From Gemmatimonadota bacterium (GTDB lineage: Bacteria > Gemmatimonadota > Gemmatimonadetes > Gemmatimonadales > Gemmatimonadaceae): a DNA stretch of 64,000 nt. Every line of letters begins with the position of its first letter. The stretch's first letter is position 1. The stretch is from NCBI GenBank assembly GCA_021324775.1, contig JAJPIM010000023.1, positions 117,176-181,175 of the forward strand, written 5' to 3'. Made by a program: the position numbers and the translations under genes. This document shows positions 39,158 to 48,677 of this stretch, in pieces. The notes beneath the pieces are model-generated. The model did not search any database and was not told the origin of the DNA. It saw nothing but the letters and a program-made list of their open reading frames with translations.

Positions 39158-41275
39158 GTGCGTACCGTGCATCCGCTCCTCTCCTCGCTCTGCGTCCTCG
39201 TGCTCGCGGTTCCCGCGGCGCGTATCCAGTCCCAGACCTCCGGTTCGAGCGGCGGCGCCTCCGCCGGCTTGCAGAGCAGCGACTTGAGTCGGCTCCGCGC
39301 CGTCAACGACGTCGAGCTTTCCCCGGATGGAAAGACAGTCGCCTACACCGTCATCATGCGCGATCAGCCGGGCCGTGCGTACTCACAGCTCTGGGTGATG
39401 GATGTCGCCACCCGGAAGTCATCGCGGATCGGCGATGACAAGTCGGTCGCGGGCTCGCCCCAATGGTCGCACGATGGGCGGTGGCTGAGCTACACCGGCA
39501 CGGACGGCAAGCAGGGCGGCCTCTGGATCGTGCACCCGGATGGATCGGAAGCGACGTTTCTCGCGCCGGTCACCGGCTCGAACTCGCCGCTGCCGGGGCA
39601 GGGCGACAACACCACCTGGTCTCCGGACGGCAAGCAGATCGCCTTCGTGTCGTCGAGTCCCGGCCCCGAGTCGGCTGACGCCACCGGCGACCCGGTCGTG
39701 ATCACGCGCTACCTCTACCGGCCGACGGCCAGCGAAGGCTTCACGCACTTCAACGACAACCGCCGCCTCCACATCTCCATCGTGGATGTCGCGTCGAAAC
39801 ACGTGCGGCAGTTGACCAGCGGGACGCACGACGAGCATTCGATCGCGTGGTCGCCCGATGGGGCCGAGATCGCGTACGTCACGGACCCCGACCCGAATTC
39901 CGATGAGTTCTTCCACTACGATGTGTTCGCGATCAAAGTCTCGGATGGCAGCGTCCGCCGCCTGACGGCGATGGAGAGCACGGAATACGCGCCGGTCTGG
40001 TCCCCCAACGGGAAGTGGATCGCCTACGCGGGGACGCGCCGCGGCATCACGGATCGTGAGACGACGATGGAAGACACCCACGTCTGGATCATGGACAGCA
40101 AAGGTGAGCATCGTCGCGAAATCGGCGGTCCCCTCGACTCCCGCGAAGGACACCCCAGGTGGTCGCCCGATGGTGGCGCGGTCTACTTCACGGCGCAGCA
40201 GCGCGGGAGCACCCATCTCGCGCGCATCGCGATCTCTCCCTCCGGCATCGCTGGTGCCGCCCAGATCGTCGTCAACGACCTCGGGTCGGTCGGCGGCTTC
40301 TCGGCAGGTGCCGAGGGCAAGCTTGCGTATGCGCTCAGCACCACGGGCGATCTGGCGGAACTTTACGTCAAGACCGCCGTGGCACCCGCGCATCAGGTGA
40401 CGGAGCTGAACGCCGATGTGCTCAAGGGCAAGCCGGTCGCGGCCGTCGATTCGCTCACGTTCGTCAGCAACGACAACAAATACGAGATCGAAGCGTTTCT
40501 CGTGAAGCCGGTCGGTCTCGTGGAACACCCGTCGGACACTGGCGCAGTCACGAAGTACCCGTTGATCGTCGAACTGCACGGTGGCCCGCATGGCCAGAAC
40601 GGTCCCGCGTTCAACTTCCAGGACCAGGTGTATGCCGCCCACGGCTGGGCGACGCTGCACGTCAACTACCGTGGCTCGTCGGGCTATGGCCAGAAATTCG
40701 CCGACGCCGTATTCGGCGACCAGGACGGTGACGAAGGACAGGACGTCCTGTACGCCGTGAGCGCCGCAGTGCGGCGGAATCCCTGGATCGATCGCGAGCG
40801 AATGGGCATCGAAGGCGTCAGCTACGGTGGCCAGCTCAGCGACTGGCTCATCACGCAGACGAACGAGTTCAAAGCCGCCGTCCCGATCGCCGGTATCAGC
40901 AATGTCATCAGCTACAACTACATCGACTACTACAACCAGTACGAGGAGATGGAGTTCGGGCAGTTCCTCCATCAGGGCACGGCGATGGACGAGGCCTGGA
41001 AGCGGTCGGCGATCCGTTACGTCGCACAGGTTCACACGCCGACGATGCTGATGCACGGCGAAAACGATCCGGACGTCCCAATCGAGGAAGCAGAGCAGTA
41101 CTACATCGCCCTCAAGGACGTCGGCGTCGACGTGATCTTCGTCCGTTACCCACGCGAAGGACACGGCCTGGCGGAGACCGCCCACGTGATCGACAACATC
41201 AATCGCAAGTTCCGCTGGTACGAACAACACTTCCCGAAGGCGGGCGCCGAAGGCGTCACCAACGTCCAACCGTAG
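39158..41275 (+). CDS. S9-family serine peptidase (acylaminoacyl/dipeptidyl peptidase type)
   Basis: 705 aa, starting at GTG 39158, with a signal peptide (LLSSLCVLVLAVPAARIQSQ). An N-terminal TolB/WD40-like propeller (LSPDGKTVAYTVIMRD, WSPDGKQIAFVSSSPG, WSPDGAEIAYVTDPDP) is followed by an alpha/beta-hydrolase domain. Catalytic Ser in GVSYGGQLSDW (~554), Asp in HGENDPDVPI (~635) and His in REGHGLAET (~667) form a complete triad. It is a secreted exopeptidase or oligopeptidase for peptide scavenging. Confidence 0.92.
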   Translation: MRTVHPLLSSLCVLVLAVPAARIQSQTSGSSGGASAGLQSSDLSRLRAVNDVELSPDGKTVAYTVIMRDQPGRAYSQLWVMDVATRKSSRIGDDKSVAGSPQWSHDGRWLSYTGTDGKQGGLWIVHPDGSEATFLAPVTGSNSPLPGQGDNTTWSPDGKQIAFVSSSPGPESADATGDPVVITRYLYRPTASEGFTHFNDNRRLHISIVDVASKHVRQLTSGTHDEHSIAWSPDGAEIAYVTDPDPNSDEFFHYDVFAIKVSDGSVRRLTAMESTEYAPVWSPNGKWIAYAGTRRGITDRETTMEDTHVWIMDSKGEHRREIGGPLDSREGHPRWSPDGGAVYFTAQQRGSTHLARIAISPSGIAGAAQIVVNDLGSVGGFSAGAEGKLAYALSTTGDLAELYVKTAVAPAHQVTELNADVLKGKPVAAVDSLTFVSNDNKYEIEAFLVKPVGLVEHPSDTGAVTKYPLIVELHGGPHGQNGPAFNFQDQVYAAHGWATLHVNYRGSSGYGQKFADAVFGDQDGDEGQDVLYAVSAAVRRNPWIDRERMGIEGVSYGGQLSDWLITQTNEFKAAVPIAGISNVISYNYIDYYNQYEEMEFGQFLHQGTAMDEAWKRSAIRYVAQVHTPTMLMHGENDPDVPIEEAEQYYIALKDVGVDVIFVRYPREGHGLAETAHVIDNINRKFRWYEQHFPKAGAEGVTNVQP

Positions 41276-41435
41276 CAACGTCCGGACGGCAACTGATACG
41301 CCCGGGGCGCGCCCAACGGATGCGACGGCGATCGTGTATTCAGGGCGATGCACGCTCTGGCCGATCGGCAGTTACCCGTCCACCCCTCGTGCGTCGGAGC
41401 GGTATCGGCTAGCAAAAAAATCTTAGGGAGGTTCC

Positions 41436-41816
41436 GTGCGCCATCACCGTTCGCCACGCCTGGTCTTCGCGCTCCGGATCTGCGCGATCCTGACCGGCGT
41501 CGCGGTGTCCACCGCTTCGAGCTGTATCACCCCCACCAACCCCGCGGCGGTGCAGTTTGGGGCGATCGCTGGCGTCGTGTCCAGCAGCCAGGGCGGCATC
41601 GCTGGCGCTTCGGTCACTGCCGTCTCGGACAGCGGTGGCCAGTACGTCGCGACGACCGCCGCCAACGGCAGCTACCTGATCACCAATGTGCCGGATGGAA
41701 ATGGGACGGTCTCCGTGAGTGTACTACCCGCCGGATGCACGGTTCCCAACGCTGTCGCCTACGCGGTTGCGAGCACCGATACTGCCACCATCTCGATCAC
41801 CGTGACGTGTAACTGA
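41436..41816 (+). CDS. Small lipoprotein with carboxypeptidase-regulatory-like (Ig-like) domain
   Basis: 126 aa, GTG start after GGGAGG. A signal with a lipobox-like end (VSTASSCITP) is followed by one beta-sandwich unit (GAIAGVVSSSQGGIAGASVT, TTAANGSYLITNVPDGNGTV), the CarboxypepD_reg-like fold often found on outer-membrane-associated proteins. It is a paralogue of the next gene: both share S-C-I-T after the signal and the NGSY/NGTY turn. Confidence 0.8.
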   Translation: MRHHRSPRLVFALRICAILTGVAVSTASSCITPTNPAAVQFGAIAGVVSSSQGGIAGASVTAVSDSGGQYVATTAANGSYLITNVPDGNGTVSVSVLPAGCTVPNAVAYAVASTDTATISITVTCN

Positions 41817-41839
41817 TCGTCATTCGCAGGGTCTTTCGG

Positions 41840-41876
41840 TAGGGCAGTTGCCGACACTCTAGGGCAATTGCCGACA
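41840..41876 (+). repeat. Direct repeat of a GGCARTTGCC motif upstream of the second lipoprotein
   Basis: TAGGGCAGTTGCCGACA (41840) and TAGGGCAATTGCCGACA (41860) are 20 bases apart, two helical turns, with one mismatch. The second copy contains the perfect palindrome GGCAATTGCC. They lie ~120 bases before the second lipoprotein gene, so they may be tandem regulator sites. Confidence 0.45.
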
Positions 41877-41996
41877 AGTGTCCTCTATGACGGAAACGTC
41901 ATTTGACTTGGCCAACGGGCGCCGGTACGATCGCGGCACCGTTGGCCTTGACACATCCGCACTGACATCTGAACCCCTGCGTGGTGAGGACTGAAA

Positions 41997-42392
41997 ATGC
42001 TGAGCCAGAGCAAATCGATACGCCTGAGATTCGTAGTGAGCATGTGCATGGTGCTGGCGGCCGGCGCCGTGTCCATGGGGACGAGTTGCATCACGTCCCC
42101 GAAGGGGAAGGGTGCGGGGGCCGGCGGAACCATCAACGGCACGGTCGACTCGGCCAGCACCGGAGCCCCGATTGGCGCGGGTGTGACGGTGACCGCCACC
42201 GACAGCGTCGGCGCGACCTATATCGGCACGACGGCTTCGAACGGGACGTATTCGATTACGGGTGTGCCGAAAGGTCCGGGCACGCTCCTGCTCAGCAATC
42301 TGCCGACCGGCTGCCCGGCCCCGGCGGCGTTAGACTACACTGTACAGAACAACGGCGGGATGCAGACGATTAACATCAACGTGTCCTGCTAA
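41997..42392 (+). CDS. Paralogous small lipoprotein with carboxypeptidase-regulatory-like domain
   Basis: 131 aa. Signal peptide and lipobox (AAGAVSMGTSCITS), a Gly-rich linker, then the Ig-like unit (GTINGTVDSASTGAPIGAGV, TTASNGTYSITGVPKGPGTL) ending in Cys (INVSC). Same plan as the preceding gene, so a tandem duplication. Followed by a strong terminator hairpin. Confidence 0.8.
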   Translation: MLSQSKSIRLRFVVSMCMVLAAGAVSMGTSCITSPKGKGAGAGGTINGTVDSASTGAPIGAGVTVTATDSVGATYIGTTASNGTYSITGVPKGPGTLLLSNLPTGCPAPAALDYTVQNNGGMQTININVSC

Positions 42393-42446
42393 CATCAACG
42401 CGGCCCGCGCGACCGAACTCCCGTAGCACCCGTTGCCCATTTGCTA

Positions 42447-42485
42447 GACCGGCCGGCATTCTCGATCTGCGGATGCCGGCCGGTC
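42447..42485 (+). terminator. 13-bp perfect terminator-like hairpin
   Basis: GACCGGCCGGCAT (42447-42459) pairs exactly with ATGCCGGCCGGTC (42473-42485) around a 13-base loop; a short CGTTT follows. It lies between convergent genes and may serve both. Confidence 0.65.
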
Positions 42486-42518
42486 AGTCGTTTGGGGGCG
42501 TGTCTGTGCCCCGAGGCG

Positions 42519-43379
42519 TTATCGCTCTCTTGGCGCGCCGAGGCGGCTACGCGATGATGCGCCGGGTTGCCGCCGGGTCTTGGCGGGCGGCGTCATCGCC
42601 GTCGTCAGTTGCGACGTCCCATGTCCATAGTTGGTCTCGACCGCCAGGCGCGCTCCCTCGGCATCTCCTGCGCGGATGCAGCGGATGATCGCATCGTGCT
42701 CCGCGACGGTCGCCGAGATCCGCTTGGGCAGCATGTTGGCGTAGAGCTGGTTGTATCGCTCGGCCTGTGGCTTCACCACCTCGAGCAGCGCGAGCAGCCG
42801 CGGGCCGGCCGCCGCCAGCGTGCACGCGTGGTGGAACGCGGCATCCAGATCATGCAGGCGGTCCCGGCTCGGATCGGGGCGGTCGCCGAGAATGCGCATC
42901 GTGTCGTTGAGTGCAACCAGCTCGCCGGCGAGATCGAGCCGAAGATGCGTCGGAAGCCGCGCCGCGGCCGCTGCGGCGAATCCCTCGAGCAGACCCGCCA
43001 GCGAACACAACTCCTCGGCGTCGGCCTGCGTCAGCGGTGCCACGACCGGACGTGCGTGACGGAACCCTGCCGGTGTCACGACATATCCTTCCTGCTGGAG
43101 CCGCTGGATCGCATCCCGGACCGGCGTGCGGCTCACCCGGAACCGGATCGCCAGTTGATCCTCGATGAGCCGCGCACCCGGGGCGAGTCGTCCATAGATG
43201 ATGGCGTCTCGCAGTGCCCGGTACACTCGCATCCCCTCCGCGCGTCTCGCCGACGGAGCCCGGCGGCGCTGCGGCCCGGGTTGCGCCGTAGAGGGGGACG
43301 CGGTGGGTGATGCAGTGGGCGATGTGGCTGGCGCCGTGACGCGCCGGGCGCGCTGGCGTGGGGGAACAGGAATCGTCAC
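42519..43379 (-). CDS. GntR-family regulator (FCD type)
   Basis: About 286 aa from GTG 43379; the TTG at 43430 in the track is unlikely, and a later start just before the helix-turn-helix (MRVYRALRDAIIYG) is possible. After a disordered Pro/Thr/Ala-rich N-terminus comes the GntR winged helix (GARLIEDQLAIRFRVSRTPVRDAIQRLQQEGYV). An all-helical FCD ligand domain follows (LHDLDAAFHHACTLAAAGPR, EHDAIIRCIRAGDAEGARLA), whose Asp/His residues would hold a metal. Such regulators respond to carboxylates or sugar acids. It is divergent from the TonB-receptor-like gene. Confidence 0.85.
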   Translation of the reverse strand: MTIPVPPRQRARRVTAPATSPTASPTASPSTAQPGPQRRRAPSARRAEGMRVYRALRDAIIYGRLAPGARLIEDQLAIRFRVSRTPVRDAIQRLQQEGYVVTPAGFRHARPVVAPLTQADAEELCSLAGLLEGFAAAAAARLPTHLRLDLAGELVALNDTMRILGDRPDPSRDRLHDLDAAFHHACTLAAAGPRLLALLEVVKPQAERYNQLYANMLPKRISATVAEHDAIIRCIRAGDAEGARLAVETNYGHGTSQLTTAMTPPAKTRRQPGASSRSRLGAPRER

Positions 43380-43593
43380 GGCGTGCCGGGCAGAGAGCGG
43401 GCCGGCGTGCCAATCGGAGGTCCGACGCAAATGCCAGCCTGTTTACCGCTCTGCCACCAGCTACCGGAAGCCATGCGAGCAATGGTAGCGCGCATCGTGC
43501 CATCACGGCAAGCCAATGCCGGCGCACCCCGCGCGACACCTCCCGCTACGTCTGCTCCCAACATCCGCCAGACACCCGTCGTATAGCTTCCGC

Positions 43594-46500
43594 ATGCAGC
43601 GAAACTGCTACCGAGCCGTCACTTGCACCATCGCGCTGGCCCTGGCGGGGTGGCTGATTCCGGGCGAAACGGCTGTCGCTCAGGTCGGATCGACCACGGA
43701 CATCGTGACCGGCAAGGTGACCGGTCCGGCCCCTGACCACCAGGCGGTTGCCGGCGCGACGGTCACCGTGACATCGATCGACACCCACATCAGCCGGTCG
43801 CACACCACCAACAACGACGGCCGCTACACCGTCGTCTTCCCGGACGGCGGTGGCCAGTACCGGGTCCAGGTGAAGTACATCGGATTCGCTCCCGCCGACG
43901 TGCTCCTCTCCCGGCAAGCCGACGAGGACCGGCTCGTCGCCAACATCGAGTTGAGCACGTCGGTCCACCAGTTGGAGACAGTCACGACGCGGGGCCGCCA
44001 GCCCACGGGCCGCGATGCGGCCAACGCCGGCGGCACCGGGCTGACGCTCACACCGTCCCAGATCGAACGCCTCCCGATCGACGGCAGCGATCTCGCCACG
44101 ATCGCGACACTTTCGCCAGGCGTGGTCGGCCTGTCGGCCACGGACACGACAGCCACGGCATTCTCCGTCGCGGGCCAGCGCCAATCGCTCAACTCGACGA
44201 CCGTCGACGGCCTGTCCTTTGCCGGCGCGGCGGTCCCGACCGAAGCCGTGCGCAACATCCGCGTCGTCACCAACAGCTACGACGTCTCGCGGGGCCAGTT
44301 CACCGGCGGCCAGATCGCCACGACGACGCGTGGCGGTACCAACGATGCTGCGGGCTCATTCGGCGTGACCGCCCGCAACTCGAACTTTGCGTTCGGTGCG
44401 CAAGGGCCGCCGGCGTTCGGGCAACTCCGCGACCAGCTCCAACTGAGTGGTGGCTTCGGCGGGCCGATCGTTCGCGACAAGCTGTTCACCTTCACGGCCG
44501 CGCAGGTGAATCGCCGCTCCGACGATCTCATCTCGCTCCTCAACGCCAGCCCTTCGACGCTCGGTCCCCTCGGCATCACACAGGACACGGCCAGCCTCTT
44601 CACGTCCCACGTGCGGCAGCTCGGTGTTCCGGTCACGGGGCCCAACGTGCCGTCGTCGCGGGGGTTGACGTCAGTCGTTGGCTTCCAGCGTTTCGACTAC
44701 ATCCTGTCGGATGACGAGACGCTGACATTGCGCGGCGACTACCGCGCCACGGCGCAGGAAGGAAGCCGCGTCTCGGTCTTCTCGCTCCCATCCGCGGGCA
44801 CGGCCACCTCCAACGCCGGCGGAGGGCTCTTCCTCGGCCTGACCTCTCACCTCGGCGATGCGACGATCAATGATTTCCGGGTGTACGGCGCCCACTCGCA
44901 GACGAGCATCGCGCCATACCTGCAGGTACCCGCTGGACGGGTCACGGTCATCCCGGATGTTGCCGACACGGACGAAGCACAGCCCCTGGGTTTTGGCGTC
45001 TCGTCACTCGCGTTTGGCGGCAGCCCTGCCGTCCCGCAGCGGACGTTCAACAACTACGTCGAATCCACGAACGAGATCTCGATCCTGCCCGGCGATGGTG
45101 CACACCGCATCAAGCTCGGTGGCCTGATCAACATCGCGAGCTTCGGCCAGAACATCACGCCCAACCAGGAAGGCACCTACACGTATACATCGCTCGCGGC
45201 ATTCGAGGCCGACTCGCCGGCCACGTTCACCCGCGAGTTCAATGTCCGCAATACCGACGCCCACGCCATCAACGGTGCCGTCTACCTCGGCGACGCGTGG
45301 CGCAAAGGCCAATTGCAGATCACCTATGGCGCGCGGGTCGAAGGCTCGCTTTACGGGGGCGCGCCCGCGTTCGATCCGGTGATCGATTCGCTCTTTCACC
45401 GGAAGACCAACGACTGGCCCTCGGAGATCCACGCGAGTCCGCGTGCGGGCTTCACCTACATCCTGAACGGTGGTGGCGGGGGTGGCGGTGGCGGCGGTGG
45501 CCGTGGCGGTGGTGGGGGAGGGGGAGGGGGCCGCGGAGGTGGAGGTGGTGGCGGCGGCTTCTTCTCGGCGCCGACGATCATCCGCGGCGGGATCGGCGAG
45601 TTTCGTGCGCCGACGCCGCAGTCGCTCTTTTCGTCGCTGCAGTCGGCGACTGGCGCGGCCAATGGCGAAACGCAGCTCGTGTGCGTGGGTCCGCAAGTCC
45701 CGACTCCAGACTGGGCGGGTTTTGCCGACGGGACAGCCACGCCGCCGACGCAGTGCAATGCCAGCTCACTCCCGGTCTTCCCGGCCGACTCGCTGGGCCT
45801 TGGGGCGCGGAGCGCCGTCACGACATTCGCACCGGATTTCGAGGCGCCGCGTGCATGGCGCGGCTCGCTCGGCGTGTCACATCGCTTCCTGCAGCACGTC
45901 ACCATCTCGATCGACGGCACGTATGCGCGTGGCGAAGCGCTGTTCGGCGTCACCGATCTCAATCTCGACACGGTGCCGCAGTTCCACCTCGCCAACGAAA
46001 ACAACCGTCCGGTTTATGTCAGCCCGACGGCGATCGATCCTGGCACCGGCGCGGCCGCGTTCGGGTCGTCGCGGCTGCATCCGCAATTCGGGCAGGTGCT
46101 CTCGCTCAATTCGAACCTCCAGTCCGACACGCGGCAGGTCACCGCCAGCGCGAACGGATTCACCGACCGCGGGATCCTGTATTCGTTGGCGTACACGTAT
46201 TCCCGGGTGCGCGACCAGTCCTCTTTCGCGGGTGGATCTGCCGTCTACGGATTCGCGTCACCGACGACGGCTGGCAATCCCAACGTGCAGCCCTTCGGGA
46301 CGAGCGACCTGCAGCGCGAGCACCAGTTTGTCGGAACGTTGACCTATCCCGTGACCGCGCTGGTGGAGATCACGGCGATCGCGCAATTGAACTCCGGCGC
46401 GCCGTACTCGCCGATCGTGAACGGCGATGTGAATGGCGACGGTGTCTCGCGCAACGACCGCGCGTTCGTCTTCGATCCCAACAACCCGCTGACCGATCCG

Positions 46501-47427
46501 TCGGTCGCGTCGGCGATGCGGACCCTGCTGACGACGGGCCCAGGACGTATCCAGGATTGCCTGTCATCGCAGCTCGGCCAGATCGCGGCGCGCAACAGTT
46601 GCTTCGGCCCGTGGACGACGTCCCTCAACTGGCAGGTGAACATCCGGCCGAGCGCGTTGGGATTGGACCGGCGTCTCACGATCTCGATACAGTTGTTGAA
46701 CACGCTGACCGGCCTCGATCTCCTGTTCCACGGCCCGAACCATCTGGCGGGCTGGGGACAGCCGGGGTCACCCGATCCGACGCTGCTGTCGATCACCGGC
46801 TTCAACCCTGGCACGGACCAGTACAAATACGTCGTGAACACGCATTTCGGCCAGCCGAGCAGCTACCAGGCGTATGGGCAGCCGTTCCTGTTCGTGATCG
46901 GCGGCCGGCTGAACGTTGGGCCAGGCGATGCGGAGCAGCAACTCCGCGGATTCCTGGGTGGTGGCGGCCGTGGCGGTGGTGGCGGACCTGGCGCTGGTGG
47001 CAACGCAGCCGCCGCTGCAGCGGCCGACCAGAAGCAGAGTCTCCCGGACCAGATCTCGCAGCGTTTCGCGGCGCGGTTGCCGAACCCGTTCGACGAGATC
47101 CTGGCGCTCAAGGACACGCTGGGTCTGAGCCAGGACCAGGAGACCCAGCTCCAGGCGTCATCGCAGGTATTCAAGATCCGTGTGGATTCCCTGACCGGCA
47201 CCGTGCGCGCGCAGTTGCAGAAACTGGGTGCGAACCTCGACGCGACGACGATGTTCGGGATCATGCGCCGCCAGTTCGCGGTGGTGCGCACGATCATGGC
47301 GGCGGCCATCGCCGAAGCGAAGGGGGAGGTGACCGCCGATCAGTGGGAAAAAGTCCCCGAGAGTATCAAGGGCGGCCAGCGTGGTCCGGGCGGCGGCGGC
47401 CGCCGCGGCGGCGGAGGGGGCCCGTAG
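43594..47427 (+). CDS. TonB-dependent-receptor-like outer-membrane protein, Gly-rich, with C-terminal extension
   Basis: 1277 aa from ATG 43594 (MQRNCYRAVTCTIALALAGW signal peptide). N-terminal carboxypeptidase-regulatory-like domain (TGKVTGPAPDHQAVAGATVT), then a plug-like region (RLPIDGSDLATIATLSPGVV, DGLSFAGAAVPTEAVRNIRV, TTRGGTNDAAGSFGVTARN) and a long beta-barrel. A run of ~33 residues that is almost all Gly/Arg lies in one barrel loop (about residue 627). The barrel seems to close at PFLFVIGGRLNVG. It is followed by ~170 residues: another Gly tract, an Ala run and helices resembling Spy/CpxP LTXXQ motifs (KDTLGLSQDQETQLQ, EVTADQWEKVPE), then a Gly-rich tail. The stop codon lies in a dispersed repeat. 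Confidence 0.85.
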   Translation: MQRNCYRAVTCTIALALAGWLIPGETAVAQVGSTTDIVTGKVTGPAPDHQAVAGATVTVTSIDTHISRSHTTNNDGRYTVVFPDGGGQYRVQVKYIGFAPADVLLSRQADEDRLVANIELSTSVHQLETVTTRGRQPTGRDAANAGGTGLTLTPSQIERLPIDGSDLATIATLSPGVVGLSATDTTATAFSVAGQRQSLNSTTVDGLSFAGAAVPTEAVRNIRVVTNSYDVSRGQFTGGQIATTTRGGTNDAAGSFGVTARNSNFAFGAQGPPAFGQLRDQLQLSGGFGGPIVRDKLFTFTAAQVNRRSDDLISLLNASPSTLGPLGITQDTASLFTSHVRQLGVPVTGPNVPSSRGLTSVVGFQRFDYILSDDETLTLRGDYRATAQEGSRVSVFSLPSAGTATSNAGGGLFLGLTSHLGDATINDFRVYGAHSQTSIAPYLQVPAGRVTVIPDVADTDEAQPLGFGVSSLAFGGSPAVPQRTFNNYVESTNEISILPGDGAHRIKLGGLINIASFGQNITPNQEGTYTYTSLAAFEADSPATFTREFNVRNTDAHAINGAVYLGDAWRKGQLQITYGARVEGSLYGGAPAFDPVIDSLFHRKTNDWPSEIHASPRAGFTYILNGGGGGGGGGGGRGGGGGGGGGRGGGGGGGGFFSAPTIIRGGIGEFRAPTPQSLFSSLQSATGAANGETQLVCVGPQVPTPDWAGFADGTATPPTQCNASSLPVFPADSLGLGARSAVTTFAPDFEAPRAWRGSLGVSHRFLQHVTISIDGTYARGEALFGVTDLNLDTVPQFHLANENNRPVYVSPTAIDPGTGAAAFGSSRLHPQFGQVLSLNSNLQSDTRQVTASANGFTDRGILYSLAYTYSRVRDQSSFAGGSAVYGFASPTTAGNPNVQPFGTSDLQREHQFVGTLTYPVTALVEITAIAQLNSGAPYSPIVNGDVNGDGVSRNDRAFVFDPNNPLTDPSVASAMRTLLTTGPGRIQDCLSSQLGQIAARNSCFGPWTTSLNWQVNIRPSALGLDRRLTISIQLLNTLTGLDLLFHGPNHLAGWGQPGSPDPTLLSITGFNPGTDQYKYVVNTHFGQPSSYQAYGQPFLFVIGGRLNVGPGDAEQQLRGFLGGGGRGGGGGPGAGGNAAAAAAADQKQSLPDQISQRFAARLPNPFDEILALKDTLGLSQDQETQLQASSQVFKIRVDSLTGTVRAQLQKLGANLDATTMFGIMRRQFAVVRTIMAAAIAEAKGEVTADQWEKVPESIKGGQRGPGGGGRRGGGGGP

Positions 47428-47656
47428 GCACAGCAGGCGGCCGTTCTGAGGAGAATCACGGCATCTGTTGCGGGATCCGTCCGGGGGCCGTTGCCCGACA
47501 GGGCGACCTACGGTTCTCGAACGGCCCCCGCTGCGTAGTGCTGGGGCATCGGGCGCGGCCCCTGGATTGACTCGGCGCGGTGCGGTGAGCAGCCGATGAT
47601 TCCGTTGTATCGACGGTACGGCGGGGCGGTCGCGACCGCCCCTACCAAGGCGGGTT
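47424..47656 (+). repeat. Full copy of the dispersed palindromic repeat
   Basis: Begins CGTAGGCACAGCAGGCGGCC and runs through GGGGGCCGTTGCCCGACAGG...CGAACGGCCCCC, GGATTGACTCGGCG, GCCGATGATTCC, to GGGGCGGTCGCGACCGCCCC-TACCA. It matches the copy at 51.86-52.10 kb over most of its length. Its first bases (GTAG) contain the stop codon of the preceding gene. The gap to the SDR gene holds nothing else. Confidence 0.85.
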
Positions 47657-47771
47657 TGGTCCGCGGCTACCTCCGGTATCGCTGGGTCTCAGCCTTTGAT
47701 CGGATGCGATATTGAAACGGCACAGACCACGCACACCCCGGAAACTTCAACTCGGCACCGGCTTCTTACCC

Positions 47772-48503
47772 ATGACTCTCAACGGCAAGACCGCGCTAGT
47801 GACAGGCGGGAGCCGCGGTATCGGGCGCGCGATATCCGTCGCTCTCGCACATGCAGGTGCCAGCGTCGCGGTGAACTACCACAAGCAGAAAGACGCCGCG
47901 GACGCGGTCGTCAAGGAAATCACGGATGCCGGGGGCCACGCGATCGCGATTGGTGCCGACGTGTCAGACGCCGCCAGCGTGACCACGATGTTCGAATCAG
48001 TGACGCGCCAACTGGGCGACGTCGCGGTCCTCGTCAACAACGCCGGCATTGCGCACCAGCGTACCATCGACACGGTGCAGCTCGCGGATTTCGACGAGGC
48101 GATCCGCGTCAACCTGCGGTCGGCCTATCTCGTTACTACAGCCGCGATCCCGGCGATGCGCCGAGCCAAGTGGGGCCGCATCATTTTCCTGTCGTCGGTT
48201 GCCGCGAACATCGGCGGGGCGATCGGCCCGCACTACGCCGCATCCAAGGCCGGGATGCTGGGCCTCATGCACGGCTACGCGACGCTGCTGGTCAAGGAGG
48301 GGATCACATCGAACGCGATCTCGCCGGGCCTGATCGAGTCCGACATGACGCGGGTGCTGGTGAACGTGACCCCGGAGCGCGTTCCGGTGGGCCGCTACGG
48401 CACGCCCGAGGAAGTCGCCTCGATCGCGGTGATGCTCGCTACAAACGGCTTCATGAATGGCCAGAACATCCACCCGAACGGGGGGATGTACTTCGCGACC
48501 TGA
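47772..48503 (+). CDS. Short-chain dehydrogenase/reductase (FabG-like)
   Basis: 243 aa from ATG 47772 (MTLNGKTALVTGGSRGIGRA). Classical SDR: TGGSRGIG cofactor loop, NNAG, catalytic Ser in IIFLSSVAAN and Tyr-x3-Lys in HYAASKAG, and the C-terminal FMNGQNIHPNGGMY in place of the usual IxVDGG. Likely a 3-oxoacyl-ACP or ketone reductase; the substrate is unknown. Convergent with the YncE-like gene. Confidence 0.9.
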   Translation: MTLNGKTALVTGGSRGIGRAISVALAHAGASVAVNYHKQKDAADAVVKEITDAGGHAIAIGADVSDAASVTTMFESVTRQLGDVAVLVNNAGIAHQRTIDTVQLADFDEAIRVNLRSAYLVTTAAIPAMRRAKWGRIIFLSSVAANIGGAIGPHYAASKAGMLGLMHGYATLLVKEGITSNAISPGLIESDMTRVLVNVTPERVPVGRYGTPEEVASIAVMLATNGFMNGQNIHPNGGMYFAT

Positions 48504-48677
48504 ACTGAGTGCTATCACTCACTCGCCAGAGATATCTTGCGAGCGACGTGCGCGCTCCTCGGCGACTTGGCTGCTTTATCGAGCGCTAAATGGCCGAAAA
48601 TGGCTACTAGGCCCCCGCGGCCAATGTCCATCTCGCGCTGTGCCCACGGATAGAGCTGGTCATCGCGCGGGACACGG

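Noticed and set aside
39419-41353. 644-aa minus-strand ORF opposite the S9 peptidase
   Set aside because: Asp/Arg/Val-rich antisense shadow; the plus strand has a full catalytic triad and signal peptide.
45297-47570. 757-aa plus-strand ORF (and 290-aa ORF at 45470) inside the TonB-receptor-like gene
   Set aside because: Arg/Gly/Pro/His-rich shadow in another frame of a clearly coding gene; no motifs.
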